This document shows positions 44,636 through 54,897 of a stretch of DNA of 64,000 nucleotides, piece after piece. Under the pieces are notes generated by a model. That model was not told where the DNA came from. It saw only the letters and a list, made by a program, of their open reading frames with translations, and searched no databases. The position numbers and the translations under genes were made by a program. The first letter of the stretch is position 1; each line of letters opens with the position of its first letter. The DNA is taken from contig NZ_UHDZ01000001.1 of NCBI RefSeq assembly GCF_900458815.1, positions 1,178,001 through 1,242,000 of the forward strand. The letters run 5' to 3'. The DNA comes from Staphylococcus saccharolyticus. Lineage in GTDB: Bacteria > Bacillota > Bacilli > Staphylococcales > Staphylococcaceae.

Positions 44636-45979
44636 ATGGAAAAACATCCATTTGAATATTTGAATCTAGATTCAAATATTATTGAGGCAATCAAAAGCCT
44701 TAATTTTGAAAAGCCTACAGAAATTCAAAATAGAATTATTCCTAGAATTCTTAGAGGTACCAATTTAATTGGACAATCTCAAACTGGTACAGGAAAATCA
44801 CATTCTTTCTTATTACCACTTATGCAATTAATTCAAATCGACGTACAAGAACCGCAAGCAATTATTGTTGCACCGACACGCGAACTTGCTCAACAATTGT
44901 TCCAAGCAGCTTCACATTTAGCTAAGTTTAAAAAAGGGGTCAGCGTAAAACTTTTTATAGGCGGTACGGATGTCGAAAAAGATAAACAACGATGCAACCA
45001 ACAACCTCAATTAATTATTGGGACGCCTACAAGAATCAACGACTTAGCACAAGACGGTTATTTACACGTTCATCTGGCTTCCTATTTAATAGTAGATGAA
45101 GCAGATTTAATGATTGATTTAGGTTTAATTGAAGATGTTGATTTTATCGCTACCAAATTAGATGACAATGCTAATCTTGCAGTATTTAGTGCAACAATTC
45201 CAAAATCATTACAACCATTTTTAAATAAGTATTTAAGTCAACCTGAATTTGTTGAAGTAGATAGTAAATCTCACAATAAAAATAATATTGAATTTTATCT
45301 TATTCCAACAAAAGGATCTGCCAAGGTCGAAAAAACTTTAAAGCTTATAGATATTTTAACCCCCTACCTTTGTATTATATTTTGTAATAGCAGAGATAAT
45401 ACAGATGAGTTAGCAGACACATTGATTAATGAATGCATTAAGGTAGGTACGATTCACGGTGGTTTAACTCCAAGAGAACGCAAACAACAAATGAAACGTA
45501 TACGAAACTTAGATTTCCAATATGTGATTGCGAGCGACCTTGCTTCCAGAGGCATAGACATCGAAGGTGTTAGTCATGTCATTAACTTTGACGTTCCTAA
45601 AGACATAGATTTCTTTACACATCGAGTTGGTCGTACAGGTAGAGGAAACTATAAAGGTGTGGCTATTACACTCTACAGTCCAGATGAAGAACGAAATATC
45701 TCATTAATTGAAGATAAAGGTTATCAATTTGAAAATGTAGACATTAAAAATGGAGAGCTTAAACCTATAAAAGCATACAACACTAGACAATCTAGACAAC
45801 GCAAAGATGATTATTTAACTAACGAAGTAAAACACAAAGTAAGAAATAAATCTAAACGTAAAATCAAGCCAGGTTATAAAAAGAAATTTAAACAAGAAGT
45901 TGAAAAATTAAAACGCCAAGAGAGAAAACTATATAGCAAAAAGCAAAAGAGACAAAAACGTAAACTTAATAAAGGATAG
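44636..45979 (+). CDS. cshB: DEAD-box RNA helicase CshB
   Basis: Cold-shock-type RNA helicase. 447 residues with the Q motif (PTEIQNRIIP), Walker A SQTGTGKS, APTREL, DEAD (IVDEADLM), SAT, and the C-terminal HRVGRTGR. The tail is very basic (KSKRKIKPGYKKKFK and repeats), suited to RNA binding. nfo follows at once. Confidence 0.94.
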   Translation: MEKHPFEYLNLDSNIIEAIKSLNFEKPTEIQNRIIPRILRGTNLIGQSQTGTGKSHSFLLPLMQLIQIDVQEPQAIIVAPTRELAQQLFQAASHLAKFKKGVSVKLFIGGTDVEKDKQRCNQQPQLIIGTPTRINDLAQDGYLHVHLASYLIVDEADLMIDLGLIEDVDFIATKLDDNANLAVFSATIPKSLQPFLNKYLSQPEFVEVDSKSHNKNNIEFYLIPTKGSAKVEKTLKLIDILTPYLCIIFCNSRDNTDELADTLINECIKVGTIHGGLTPRERKQQMKRIRNLDFQYVIASDLASRGIDIEGVSHVINFDVPKDIDFFTHRVGRTGRGNYKGVAITLYSPDEERNISLIEDKGYQFENVDIKNGELKPIKAYNTRQSRQRKDDYLTNEVKHKVRNKSKRKIKPGYKKKFKQEVEKLKRQERKLYSKKQKRQKRKLNKG

Positions 45980-45988
45980 GTGAATCAC

Positions 45989-46879
45989 ATGTTATTAGGT
46001 TCTCATGTTTCTATGAGTGGTAAAAAGATGTTACAAGGTTCAGCAGAAGAGGCACATAAATTCGGTGAATCTACTTTTATGATTTACACAGGTGCGCCCC
46101 AAAATACTAGAAGAAAAAGTATAGAAGATTTAAATATTGATAAAGGTCATGAAGCTATGAAAGAGTATGGCTTATCGAATATTGTAGTGCACGCACCTTA
46201 TATCATTAATATTGCAAACACAACTAAACCTGAAGTTTTTAATTTGGGTGTTGAGTTTCTACAAAATGAAATTGAGAGAACTCAAGCTATTGGTGCTAAA
46301 GACATTGTTTTACATCCTGGTTCTCATGTGGGTGCAGGGGCTGATAAAGGAATTAAAAAAATTATTGAAGGTTTAAATGAAGTTTTAATACATGACAATG
46401 ATGTAAGAATTGCTCTTGAAACTATGGCTGGTAAAGGTTCTGAAATAGGTCGTTCTTTTGAAGAAATCGCTCAAATTATTGATGGCGTCACACATAATGA
46501 GCAATTATCCATATGTTTTGATACATGTCATACTCATGATGCAGGATACAATGTAAAAGAAGATTTTGATGGTATATTGGAAGAATTTGATAAAATCATC
46601 GGCATAGATCGTATCAAAGTAGTACATGTTAATGATAGTAAAAATGAGCGTGGCGCCCATAAAGACCGTCATGAAAATATAGGATTTGGACATATCGGTT
46701 TCGAGGCTCTAAATGATGTAGTACACCATAATAAATTTAAAGATATTCCTAAAATTTTAGAAACACCTTATGTTGGAGAAGATAAGAAAAATAAAAAGCC
46801 TCCATATAAATTCGAAATTGAAATGCTAAAATCACAAAAATTTGATTCTGATCTCAAAGTTAAAATTTTAAATCAATAG
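45989..46879 (+). CDS. nfo: Endonuclease IV
   Basis: AP endonuclease with a TIM barrel and three zinc ions. 296 residues; [12 protein letters not shown] start, [34 protein letters not shown] and [22 protein letters not shown] carry the His/Asp/Glu ligands. The ATG at 45989 is 8 nt from GGATAGG; a GTG at 45980 lies inside that site. Confidence 0.96.
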   Translation: MLLGSHVSMSGKKMLQGSAEEAHKFGESTFMIYTGAPQNTRRKSIEDLNIDKGHEAMKEYGLSNIVVHAPYIINIANTTKPEVFNLGVEFLQNEIERTQAIGAKDIVLHPGSHVGAGADKGIKKIIEGLNEVLIHDNDVRIALETMAGKGSEIGRSFEEIAQIIDGVTHNEQLSICFDTCHTHDAGYNVKEDFDGILEEFDKIIGIDRIKVVHVNDSKNERGAHKDRHENIGFGHIGFEALNDVVHHNKFKDIPKILETPYVGEDKKNKKPPYKFEIEMLKSQKFDSDLKVKILNQ

Positions 46880-46957
46880 AATTTATTTATTACTTTTTAA
46901 AGTTAATTTATTTATGTACATGACTTTCAATAAAATGCTTGAATTGACTAATTATAT

Positions 46958-47003
46958 AGTCGTAAACATTACTATTTACATCAATTTCAATAAGTTGTAT
47001 AGT
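46958..47003 (+). promoter_or_regulatory. Promoter with overlapping Zur box
   Basis: TTTACA (46975-46980) and TATAGT (46998-47003) have a 17-bp spacer. AGTCGTAAACATTACTATT (46958-46976) matches the B. subtilis Zur consensus AATCGTAATNATTACGATT at 16 of 19 positions and overlaps the -35 element. The operon it drives includes zur itself, implying autoregulated repression when zinc is plentiful. Confidence 0.72.
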
Positions 47004-47021
47004 AATATGCGAGGTGAAAAC

Positions 47022-47804
47022 ATGTCTAGCCCAGTTTTCGAATTACGGAATATAGATTACTTTTTTGATAATAAACATGTACTTGAAAATATTAATATTA
47101 AAATTAATAAAGGTGAATTTTTAGCAATCGTTGGTCCTAACGGCGCTGGTAAATCAACATTATTAAAAATTATATTAGGCCTTTTACCTATGCAAAAAGG
47201 AGAGATTTATGCAGAAGGAAAGTTGTATAAAGGCAACAAAACATCATTAAAAATTAGTTATGTGTCACAAAAAGCTTTTGCGTTTAATGCAGGCTTTCCA
47301 GCAAGTGTTAAAGAAGTAGTGTTAAGCGGTTTAACTAAAACAAAAAAACTTTTTCAAAGGTTCAACAAAACTGATATTGAAAAAGTCGAGCACGTGTTAA
47401 ACAGGTTAAATATTTCTCATTTAATTAATAAAAATATTGCCGAACTTTCCGGAGGTCAACAACAACGTGTTTTAATAGCTCGCGCTCTTATCTCTAATCC
47501 GAGCGTTTTAGTTTTAGATGAACCCACTAATGGTATTGACGCCAAACATGTAAGCGAATTTTATGAAACTTTAGAAAGATTAAAAAGACAAGGTATTACG
47601 ATTATTTTAGTTACTCATGATATAGGTGTAGTTGCTGATACTGCTACAGAAGTTGCATGTTTAAATAAACATCTTCACTTTCATGGAACTACCGAAGATT
47701 TTAAATCATTAGATGAAGTTGAAATTTCAAAAATTTATGGCCATCCTATCCAATTCATAGATCACCAACATAACAGAGGGTGTTGTAATGCTGAAGAAAT
47801 TTAG
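47022..47804 (+). CDS. znuC: Zinc ABC transporter ATP-binding protein (ZnuC/MreA type)
   Basis: ATPase subunit of a high-affinity metal importer. 260 residues; Walker A GPNGAGKST, signature LSGGQQQR, Walker B VLVLDEPTNG, and His-rich C-terminus (HQHNRGCC). The frame is open for another 36 codons upstream, but GAGGTGAAAACATG at 47022 sets the start. No substrate-binding protein gene is in this operon; it must be encoded elsewhere. Corresponds to mreA of the S. aureus zur operon. Confidence 0.92.
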   Translation: MSSPVFELRNIDYFFDNKHVLENINIKINKGEFLAIVGPNGAGKSTLLKIILGLLPMQKGEIYAEGKLYKGNKTSLKISYVSQKAFAFNAGFPASVKEVVLSGLTKTKKLFQRFNKTDIEKVEHVLNRLNISHLINKNIAELSGGQQQRVLIARALISNPSVLVLDEPTNGIDAKHVSEFYETLERLKRQGITIILVTHDIGVVADTATEVACLNKHLHFHGTTEDFKSLDEVEISKIYGHPIQFIDHQHNRGCCNAEEI

Positions 47805-47834
47805 TAAAAATTAATTAGATAAGGAGGTTAACTC

Positions 47835-48698
47835 TTGATAGATGCGTTATTAAACTTTGATTTTATGAGGTACTCTCTGATTAGCGGTGTTTTAATCGGT
47901 TTTATTGCACCTTTGATAGGAGCATTTATAGTTGTTAGAAGACTATCTTTAATAGCCGATGCATTAAGTCACGTCACATTAGGCGGTATCTCTTTTGGTA
48001 TGTTTATATTGACAATCATACCTGTACTATCTCTAATCAATCCTATGTGGTTTGGTATTTTATTTGCAGTGATTGGAGCATTGTTAATAGAGAAATTAAG
48101 AACTTCATTTTCGAATTATCAGGAAATAGCTATACCTATCATTATGAGTGCAGGGATTGCACTCAGTGCCATATTTATTTCTTTAGCTGATGGATTTAAT
48201 CAAGAGATTGTCGGTTTATTGTTTGGCTCAATTAGTGCTGTTAATATTAGTGATTTATTAACAATTATTGTCATAGCAATTCTTGTTGTTCTTTTTATAA
48301 TCTTGTTTTACAAAGAACTATTTATTTTATCCTTCGATGAAGAGTATAGTCAGGTAATTGGCATACCAAAGTGGATTCAGTTTTTATTTATTATTATTGT
48401 AGCTATGGTTATTTCTGCTTCAATGAGAGTGGTTGGTATTTTATTAGTAAGTGCCTTAATTTCGCTTCCAATTGCTATTTCAATGAGAATAACTAAAGGG
48501 TTTAAACAATTAATACTAGTTAGTGTCGTGTTAGGGGAACTCTCAATTATTCTAGGTTTAGTTATTGCATTTTATATGAACATTTCACCTGGTGGTGTTA
48601 TTGTAGTATTATTAGTAATCATGCTTGTTGTAACTATGGCTTACCAAAAAATAAAAGTTAAGTTTAAAAAGGGAGCAATTCAAAATGAATACAAATGA
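47835..48698 (+). CDS. znuB: Zinc ABC transporter permease (ZnuB/MreB type)
   Basis: ABC-3 family permease, 287 residues, with about eight hydrophobic segments; the [15 protein letters not shown] loop and [11 protein letters not shown] are typical. TTG start with AAGGAGGT upstream. It overlaps zur by 14 bp. Confidence 0.92.
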   Translation: MIDALLNFDFMRYSLISGVLIGFIAPLIGAFIVVRRLSLIADALSHVTLGGISFGMFILTIIPVLSLINPMWFGILFAVIGALLIEKLRTSFSNYQEIAIPIIMSAGIALSAIFISLADGFNQEIVGLLFGSISAVNISDLLTIIVIAILVVLFIILFYKELFILSFDEEYSQVIGIPKWIQFLFIIIVAMVISASMRVVGILLVSALISLPIAISMRITKGFKQLILVSVVLGELSIILGLVIAFYMNISPGGVIVVLLVIMLVVTMAYQKIKVKFKKGAIQNEYK

Positions 48699-49104
48699 TG
48701 CTATCAAAATTTTAAAAAATAACGGACTCAAATATACAAGTAAACGTAAAGATATGATTGACATATTTGTAGAAGAAGATAAATACGTCAATGCAAAGCA
48801 TATTCAACAGAATATGGACAAAGATTATCCTGGAATATCATTTGATACTATTTATAGAAATCTCCATTTATTTAGAGATTTAGGTATTATTGAAAGTACT
48901 GAGCTAGATGGTGAAATGAAATTTAGAATTGCGTGTATGAATCACCACCATCATCACTTTATTTGTGAAAAGTGCGGAGATACTAAGGTCATTGATTTTT
49001 GTCCTATAGAACAAATTAAACATTATTTACCTAATGTTGCGATTCACACTCATAAATTAGAAGTTTACGGTATTTGTGAACCCTGTCAACGTAAAGCACA
49101 ATAA
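48685..49104 (+). CDS. zur: Zinc uptake regulator Zur (Fur family)
   Basis: Represses zinc import genes when zinc-loaded. 139 residues: winged helix ([14 protein letters not shown], then [19 protein letters not shown]), the His-rich [14 protein letters not shown] and the C-terminal CEPCQ, giving the structural CxxC pair. Located at the end of the transporter operon it presumably controls. Confidence 0.94.
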   Translation: MNTNDAIKILKNNGLKYTSKRKDMIDIFVEEDKYVNAKHIQQNMDKDYPGISFDTIYRNLHLFRDLGIIESTELDGEMKFRIACMNHHHHHFICEKCGDTKVIDFCPIEQIKHYLPNVAIHTHKLEVYGICEPCQRKAQ

Positions 49105-49422
49105 ATTACTAAAAACAGTCAAATTGACTTCTTTTATTTACCTATAACTATAGGCCATTAGTCGTATTTATTTCATTTCAGTAAATTTAATGTTTATTCT
49201 TCACAAAATTGAGATATATTTATAATATAACATTTAGGTAAAGACATATTTTTATGTGTAGTGTCATAACGTCATGATACTTGATTTATAAGTTATATTT
49301 ACTTTATATAGAATTGAAATTATGTCCATGCCTTCTTTGAATATGATGTAAGCATATTCATTGCTGCTCACAAATCTACTTGTTATGATATTCGTACAGA
49401 TAATTTAGGAGGATGATTATTT
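49105..49422. other. Intergenic region upstream of sodA
   Basis: 318 bp without a convincing gene. A short AGTCAA-A-TTGACT palindrome (49117-49129) follows zur, and an AT-rich tract precedes the sodA promoter given separately. I see no clear PerR or Fur box. Confidence 0.55.
49281..49309 (+). promoter_or_regulatory. Candidate sodA promoter
   Basis: TTGATT (49281-49286) and TTATAT (49304-49309) with a 17-bp spacer, about 110 bp before the sodA start codon. Match to consensus is moderate. Confidence 0.45.
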
Positions 49423-50019
49423 ATGGCTTTTGAATTACCAAAATTACCTTATGCATATGATGCATTAGAACCACACATCGATAAACAAACTATGGAATTA
49501 CATCATGACAAACATCACAACACATATGTAACTAAATTAAACTCAGCAGTTGAAGGAACAGATTTAGAAGCTAAATCAATCGAAGAAATTGTTGCTAATT
49601 TAGACAATGTCCCATCAAATATTCAAACAGCTGTTCGTAACAATGGCGGTGGACATTTAAACCATTCATTATTCTGGGAATTATTATCACCTAACTCAGA
49701 AGAAAAAGGTGAAGTTGTAGATAAAATTAAAGAACAATGGGGTTCTTTAGATGAATTTAAAAAAGAATTTGCGGATAAAGCTACAGCTCGTTTTGGTTCA
49801 GGTTGGGCATGGTTAGTAGTAGATAATGGCCAATTAGAGATTGTAACAACACTTAATCAAGACAATCCATTAACTGAAGGGAAAACTCCAATTCTAGCTT
49901 TAGATGTTTGGGAACATGCATACTATCTTAAATATCAAAATAATCGTCCAGATTATATCAGTGCTTTCTGGAACGTTGTTAATTGGGAAAAAGTTGACGA
50001 ACTATACCAAAGCAGCTAA
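49423..50019 (+). CDS. sodA: Superoxide dismutase (Mn/Fe family)
   Basis: Dismutates superoxide. 198 residues; metal ligands in [20 protein letters not shown] and [13 protein letters not shown] (Asp and His). GGAGGATGAT precedes the ATG. The gene is complete even though several neighbouring operons are decaying, so defence against oxygen is retained. Confidence 0.96.
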   Translation: MAFELPKLPYAYDALEPHIDKQTMELHHDKHHNTYVTKLNSAVEGTDLEAKSIEEIVANLDNVPSNIQTAVRNNGGGHLNHSLFWELLSPNSEEKGEVVDKIKEQWGSLDEFKKEFADKATARFGSGWAWLVVDNGQLEIVTTLNQDNPLTEGKTPILALDVWEHAYYLKYQNNRPDYISAFWNVVNWEKVDELYQSS

Positions 50020-50037
50020 ATAAAATAACTATTCTTT

Positions 50038-50068
50038 CAGCAGTCTTTTAAAGAGACTGCTGTTTTTT
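50038..50068 (+). terminator. Terminator after sodA
   Basis: CAGCAGTCT (50038-50046) pairs with AGACTGCTG (50054-50062), followed by TTTTTTT. Confidence 0.92.
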
Positions 50069-50142
50069 TGTTAAAATGATAGAAAAATGATTTAATTTCA
50101 TATATCATTTGTATCAGAGACATTGAATAGAGGTAGGTTGTT

Positions 50143-52245
50143 TTGCTAAAAAGATTAAAAGAAAAATCAAACGATGAAAAAACTCGAAACACCATGAATA
50201 AGAGGATCAATTTTATTTTTGGTTTTATAATATTTATCTTCGCTATTCTAGTGTTACGTTTAGGTTATTTACAAATCGCACAAGGATCACATTATAAACA
50301 ATTAATCAAAAACGACGAAAATATTACAGTTAACGAATCAATTCCTAGAGGTCGAATTTTAGATAGAAACGGAAAAGTTTTAGTAGATAATGCATCTAAA
50401 ATGTCAATTACATACACAAGAAATCGTAAAACTTCTCAACAAGAGATGCTCGATACAGCCAAAAAATTATCTGGCCTTATCAAAATGGATACAGATAAAA
50501 TTACAGAACGAGATAAAAAGGATTTCTGGATCCAAATTCATCCTGCTAAAGCTAAACGATTAATGACAAAGGAACAATCACTTTTACAAGATGATAGCAT
50601 AACTCAAGATCAATTTGATGAACAACAAAGAGATAAAGTTAGAAAGAAACAATTAGATGAATTAACTAAAAAAGATCTTCAAGTTTTAGCAATTTATCGC
50701 GAAATGAACGCTGGTTCTACTTTAGATCCACAAACAATTAAGAATGAAGATGTTAGCGAAAAAGAATATGCAGCAGTTTCACAGCAACTTTCTAAATTAC
50801 CTGGAATCAATACTGCAATGGATTGGGACAGAAAGTATCCTTATGGTGATACGTTAAGAGGCATATTTGGAGATGTTTCAACATCTTCAGAAGGTATTCC
50901 GAAAGAATTAACTGAACAGTATTTATCTAAAGGTTATTCACGCAATGATCGTGTGGGTAAATCTTATCTTGAGTATCAATATGAAGACGTACTTAAAGGA
51001 ACTAAAAAGCAGATGAAGTACACTACTGACAAATCTGGTAAAGTCATTAATTCAGAGGTTGTAAATCCTGGTTCAAGAGGTCATGATTTACAACTAACCA
51101 TTGATATAGACTTGCAAAAAAAGGTTGAATCCTTACTTGAAAAAGAAATTTCATCGCTTAGAAGCCAAGGCGCTAAGGATATGGACAATGCCTTAATTGT
51201 CGTTCAGAATCCTAAAAATGGTGATATTTTAGCGATGGCTGGTAAACAAATCGATAAACAAGGCAAACTTAAAGACTATGATATCGGCAACTTCACAGCA
51301 CAGTTTGCAGTTGGATCTTCAGTTAAAGGTGGTACTTTATTAGCTGGTTATCAAAATAATGCAATTAAAGTTGGAGAAACAATGGTTGATGAACCATTAA
51401 AATTTCAAGGTGGCCTAACTAAACGTTCGTACTTTAACAAAGATGGTCGAGTTACTATTAATGATAAAGAAGCACTCATGCACTCATCTAACGTTTATAT
51501 GTTTAAAACAGCTTTAAAATTAGCTGGAGACCCTTATTTTTCTGGAATGCCATTACCAAATAATATTTCTGAAGCAGGACAAAAACTACGTAAAGGCTTA
51601 AATCAAGTTGGTCTAGGAGTTAAAACTGGTGTAGATTTACCTAATGAAACGCCTGGTCAAATTGAACCATTAACGAACAACCCTGGTAATTACCTAGACT
51701 TAGCAATTGGACAATACGATACTTATACACCATTACAATTATCCCAATACGTTTCGACAATTGCTAATAACGGCTATAGAATTCAGCCTCATATAGGCTT
51801 ATCAATACATGAATCAACGAATAAAGATGAAGCCGGTTCTTTAAAACGAAAAATTAAAGGAAATGTACTCAATAAAGTTAATAACTCAGACAAAGAACTA
51901 AAAGAAGTTCAATATGGGTTCAAAATGGCCTTTAACGAAAAAGATGGTACTGGTTATGCTAGTTTTAGAAATACTGTTGTTCCATCAGCTGGTAAAACAG
52001 GAACTGCAGAAGTCTTTCAAAACGGAGAATCTAGAGTTAACTCAACATACATCGGTTATGCACCTATCAAAGATCCTAAATTATCATTCTCTATTATATA
52101 TACGAATCAACCCGTACCTCCGCCATGGTTGAATGGTGGAGATTTAGGTAGAGATGTAATTAACTATTACTTTAGAGATAAGGACAAAAAAGAAAATAAA
52201 GGCTCAGACAAATCTTCGAAAAAAACAGAAGGACATGATGAATAA
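50143..52245 (+). CDS. pbpC: Penicillin-binding protein 3 (class B transpeptidase)
   Basis: Septal/side-wall peptidoglycan transpeptidase. 700 residues from TTG: one membrane anchor (INFIFGFIIFIFAILVLRLGYL, about 25-45), a dimerisation domain with RGRILDRNGKVLVDN, and the transpeptidase domain with active-site SVKG (in AVGSSVKGG), SSN (HSSNVYM) and KTGT (AGKTGTAEVF). Corresponds to PBP3 of S. aureus. It stands between sodA and rpmG. Confidence 0.95.
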   Translation: MLKRLKEKSNDEKTRNTMNKRINFIFGFIIFIFAILVLRLGYLQIAQGSHYKQLIKNDENITVNESIPRGRILDRNGKVLVDNASKMSITYTRNRKTSQQEMLDTAKKLSGLIKMDTDKITERDKKDFWIQIHPAKAKRLMTKEQSLLQDDSITQDQFDEQQRDKVRKKQLDELTKKDLQVLAIYREMNAGSTLDPQTIKNEDVSEKEYAAVSQQLSKLPGINTAMDWDRKYPYGDTLRGIFGDVSTSSEGIPKELTEQYLSKGYSRNDRVGKSYLEYQYEDVLKGTKKQMKYTTDKSGKVINSEVVNPGSRGHDLQLTIDIDLQKKVESLLEKEISSLRSQGAKDMDNALIVVQNPKNGDILAMAGKQIDKQGKLKDYDIGNFTAQFAVGSSVKGGTLLAGYQNNAIKVGETMVDEPLKFQGGLTKRSYFNKDGRVTINDKEALMHSSNVYMFKTALKLAGDPYFSGMPLPNNISEAGQKLRKGLNQVGLGVKTGVDLPNETPGQIEPLTNNPGNYLDLAIGQYDTYTPLQLSQYVSTIANNGYRIQPHIGLSIHESTNKDEAGSLKRKIKGNVLNKVNNSDKELKEVQYGFKMAFNEKDGTGYASFRNTVVPSAGKTGTAEVFQNGESRVNSTYIGYAPIKDPKLSFSIIYTNQPVPPPWLNGGDLGRDVINYYFRDKDKKENKGSDKSSKKTEGHDE

Positions 52246-52344
52246 TATGATTTTAGTAATTTTGTAAAAAATTATACTTTGCAATTATATTATTAATTGG
52301 TATAATAATGAGGTTGTATTTAGAAAAGGTAAGGAGGAACAATC

Positions 52345-52494
52345 ATGCGCGTAAACATAACATTAGCTTGTACTGAATGTGGAGATAGAAATTATATCTC
52401 AACAAAAAACAAAAGAAACAATCCAGAGCGTGTAGAAATGAAAAAATTCTGTGCACGTGATAATAGACATACTTTACACCGCGAAACTAAATAA
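52345..52494 (+). CDS. rpmG: 50S ribosomal protein L33
   Basis: 49 residues ([18 protein letters not shown] to HRETK). It has the first CxxC pair (CTEC) and one later Cys (KKFCARDN), so the complete four-Cys zinc ribbon is not present, as in several staphylococcal L33 copies. AAGGAGG lies 8 nt before the ATG. Confidence 0.95.
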   Translation: MRVNITLACTECGDRNYISTKNKRNNPERVEMKKFCARDNRHTLHRETK

Positions 52495-52536
52495 TAAATA
52501 TAAACAATAAATTTTATATTTTTGAAGTTTAATAAA

Positions 52537-52582
52537 CTCCTTTTAAAGTATCACTAAAAACTGAAACTTTAAAAGGAGCTTT
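52537..52582 (+). terminator. Terminator after rpmG
   Basis: CTCCTTTTAAAGT (52537-52549) is a perfect 13-bp complement of ACTTTAAAAGGAG (52566-52578), followed by CTTTAATTT. Confidence 0.85.
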
Positions 52583-52700
52583 AATTTAAATAAATTAATC
52601 TAATTTGTATTACATATAAAATAAATACATAACATATCGACTTAATGACATCAGAATTGATAAACGTTATAATATTTAATGAACAAAGTGGGTGACTAAA

Positions 52701-53249
52701 TTGAGTAAAAGACAAATACGTCAATTAAAAATCGAGAAATTAAAATCCTATAATAAAAGACAAAAACACACAGCTGATGTTTGGTTAGCAAATCAGCTAT
52801 ACCAATCCAATTTCTATCAACATGCTGAAAAAATAGGCTTCGTTTTATCGATGGCCCATGAAGTTAATACATATCCCATCATCAATTATGCTTTACTAGA
52901 TAATAAAAAAGTTTTCGTTCCTGAAACTGATTATCATTATCAAATGACATTCAAACGATTACTAAACCTTGATAACATCGAGAAAGATAGTAAAGGTATT
53001 TATCACTCAATTTCTAATTCAGAAATTACTAATGACTTAGATTTAGTTGTTGTGCCTGGTATTGCCTTTGAAAAAAATGGTTATCGCATCGGCTATGGTG
53101 GTGGTTATTATGATAAATTCTTAGAGAAAAACAAAGTTCAAACAATCAGCTTATTATATGATTTTCAACTGACTACATTTGAAAAAGAACCTTTCGATCA
53201 ACCTGTAGATCATTTAATAATATATAATAACGATGTAGTGGAGGAATAA
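52701..53249 (+). CDS. 5-formyltetrahydrofolate cyclo-ligase
   Basis: Converts 5-formyl-THF to 5,10-methenyl-THF. About 182 residues; the conserved phosphate-binding segment GYRIGYGGGYYDKFL is at the C-terminal half, with VPGIAFEKNG before it. A GTG three codons upstream (52692) is an alternative; TTG at 52701 is preferred by its distance to GTGGGTG. It directly precedes the rhomboid gene, a conserved pair in Bacilli. Confidence 0.92.
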   Translation: MSKRQIRQLKIEKLKSYNKRQKHTADVWLANQLYQSNFYQHAEKIGFVLSMAHEVNTYPIINYALLDNKKVFVPETDYHYQMTFKRLLNLDNIEKDSKGIYHSISNSEITNDLDLVVVPGIAFEKNGYRIGYGGGYYDKFLEKNKVQTISLLYDFQLTTFEKEPFDQPVDHLIIYNNDVVEE

Positions 53250-54713
53250 ATGAATATTAATAAACTTTATTGGAAAACCTTATACTACTGGATTAGGTAT
53301 TTAAACTACGATTTAATTCATCAAGAAAAGGATGATAATGAAATTTGGTTAGCCCACAAACGAAAAAAATCGATAGCGATATTTAGAAAAGAGGTAAGTT
53401 CCACTCAAGAAATTAGATTTGATAAATCTAATTTCTTAGAACGGCCAAAAGATGTAGAACAACGAGTCGGATATAAACCACATGCGATTGATTTTTATTA
53501 TTTTTCAGATAAAAATATTTCTGAAGACAATATGAATGAAGCGCAACCAGAAAAATTACAATTTCATATATTAAATAATGTGACAGACTTAAAACAAATA
53601 ATTTCTAATTTGGTTTTATTCAAAATGTTATCAAATGATGAAGATAAGAAAACATATTCATACTACAAACGAAAAGTATTAACTAACAATCCATTAGATA
53701 AACATATGCAAAGATTTTCACCAGCAACATATGTATTAATTTTAATAAATATCGTTGTGTGGTTATGCATGATTTTATACTTAAATAGATTTTCAGATGT
53801 TAAACTTTTAGAAGTTGGTGGACTAGTTCACTTTAATGTTGTGCATAGTGAGTGGTATAGACTTATCTCCTCTATGTTCTTACATTTTAATTTTGAACAT
53901 ATTTTAATGAATATGCTCTCATTATTTATATTTGGGAAAATAATTGAATCTATCTTAGGTTCATGGAGAATGCTTACCATCTATTTTGTAGCAGGTTTAT
54001 ACGGAAATTTCGTTTCTTTATCATTTAATACTTCAACGATTTCTGTAGGATCAAGTGGTGCAATATTTGGATTAATTGGGTCTATTTTTGCAATAATGTA
54101 TTTGAGTAAAACCTTCGATAAAAAGGTAATTGGACCGTTACTTATCGCTTTAGCAATTTTAATAGGACTATCTCTTTTCATGTCAAACATCAATATAATG
54201 GCTCACTTAGGTGGTTTTATAGGTGGTCTATTAATCACTTTCATCGGCTATTACTTTACAGTTAATTGTAATTTGTTCTGGATATTCCTTATTATATTTG
54301 TACTTATTTTCGTCGCTTTACAAGTTAGAATTTTTACTATAAATGAAGATAATATTTATGATAAATTAATTAAAGATGAGATGTTAAATGGAAATTATAA
54401 AGAAGCTAAAGACGTAGTGAATCAAACATTAAATAAAAATTACGCTGATGATGAAACCTATTATTTAAGTGGATTAATCACAGCTACTCAAAGTTCACAA
54501 TCTGAAGCTATAGCAGAATGGGAAAGAGGATTAAAAAGTTTTCCTAATTCCGGAATACTTAATTATGAATTAGCCATCGCTAATCGTTCACTAAGTGATA
54601 ATAAAAAAGCTATGAAATATATTAATAAAGCTGTCAAAAATAATCCGAGGAATGCAAATTACAAAAGCTTAGAAAAAGAGTTGAGTGAATCAAGTGACTC
54701 GAAAGATAAATAA
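53250..54713 (+). CDS. gluP: Rhomboid-family intramembrane serine protease with TPR tail
   Basis: 487 residues. An N-terminal soluble domain (about 1-155), then rhomboid helices with HFNFEHILMNMLS, catalytic Ser in GSSGAIFG and catalytic His in NIMAHLGGFIGG, and a C-terminal TPR-like region (NYKEAKDVVNQTL to YKSLEKEL). Homologue of B. subtilis YqgP, which takes part in membrane-protein quality control. Confidence 0.93.
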   Translation: MNINKLYWKTLYYWIRYLNYDLIHQEKDDNEIWLAHKRKKSIAIFRKEVSSTQEIRFDKSNFLERPKDVEQRVGYKPHAIDFYYFSDKNISEDNMNEAQPEKLQFHILNNVTDLKQIISNLVLFKMLSNDEDKKTYSYYKRKVLTNNPLDKHMQRFSPATYVLILINIVVWLCMILYLNRFSDVKLLEVGGLVHFNVVHSEWYRLISSMFLHFNFEHILMNMLSLFIFGKIIESILGSWRMLTIYFVAGLYGNFVSLSFNTSTISVGSSGAIFGLIGSIFAIMYLSKTFDKKVIGPLLIALAILIGLSLFMSNINIMAHLGGFIGGLLITFIGYYFTVNCNLFWIFLIIFVLIFVALQVRIFTINEDNIYDKLIKDEMLNGNYKEAKDVVNQTLNKNYADDETYYLSGLITATQSSQSEAIAEWERGLKSFPNSGILNYELAIANRSLSDNKKAMKYINKAVKNNPRNANYKSLEKELSESSDSKDK

Positions 54714-54897
54714 CTTTTATGATGTATTACAATTACTCAAAAACTACGGATTCATTATTTATTTTAAGAATCCTGCGGACATGTATGAAATGATGTCTCA
54801 AGAGATAAAATCTTTATATCATTATAAGTTAGTGTCTAAAGATGAATATCTCAAATGTATATTGATAATTAATCAAAGAAGGAATGAACATAAATGA
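54685..54897 (+). CDS. yqgQ: YqgQ family small protein
   Basis: 70 residues, function unknown, three-helix DUF910-type protein ([41 protein letters not shown]). It overlaps the rhomboid gene by 29 bp and glk by 4 bp. The GTG at 54694 is an alternative start. Confidence 0.88.
   Translation: MNQVTRKINNFYDVLQLLKNYGFIIYFKNPADMYEMMSQEIKSLYHYKLVSKDEYLKCILIINQRRNEHK

Noticed and set aside
46914..47021. N-terminal extension of the zinc ABC ATPase
   Set aside because: The 36 extra codons cover the promoter and Zur box; GAGGTG before the ATG at 47022 and the family N-terminus fix the start.
49221..49245. PerR-box-like TTATAATATAACATT sequence upstream of sodA
   Set aside because: Only the left half matches the PerR consensus; the right half does not, so no operator is claimed.
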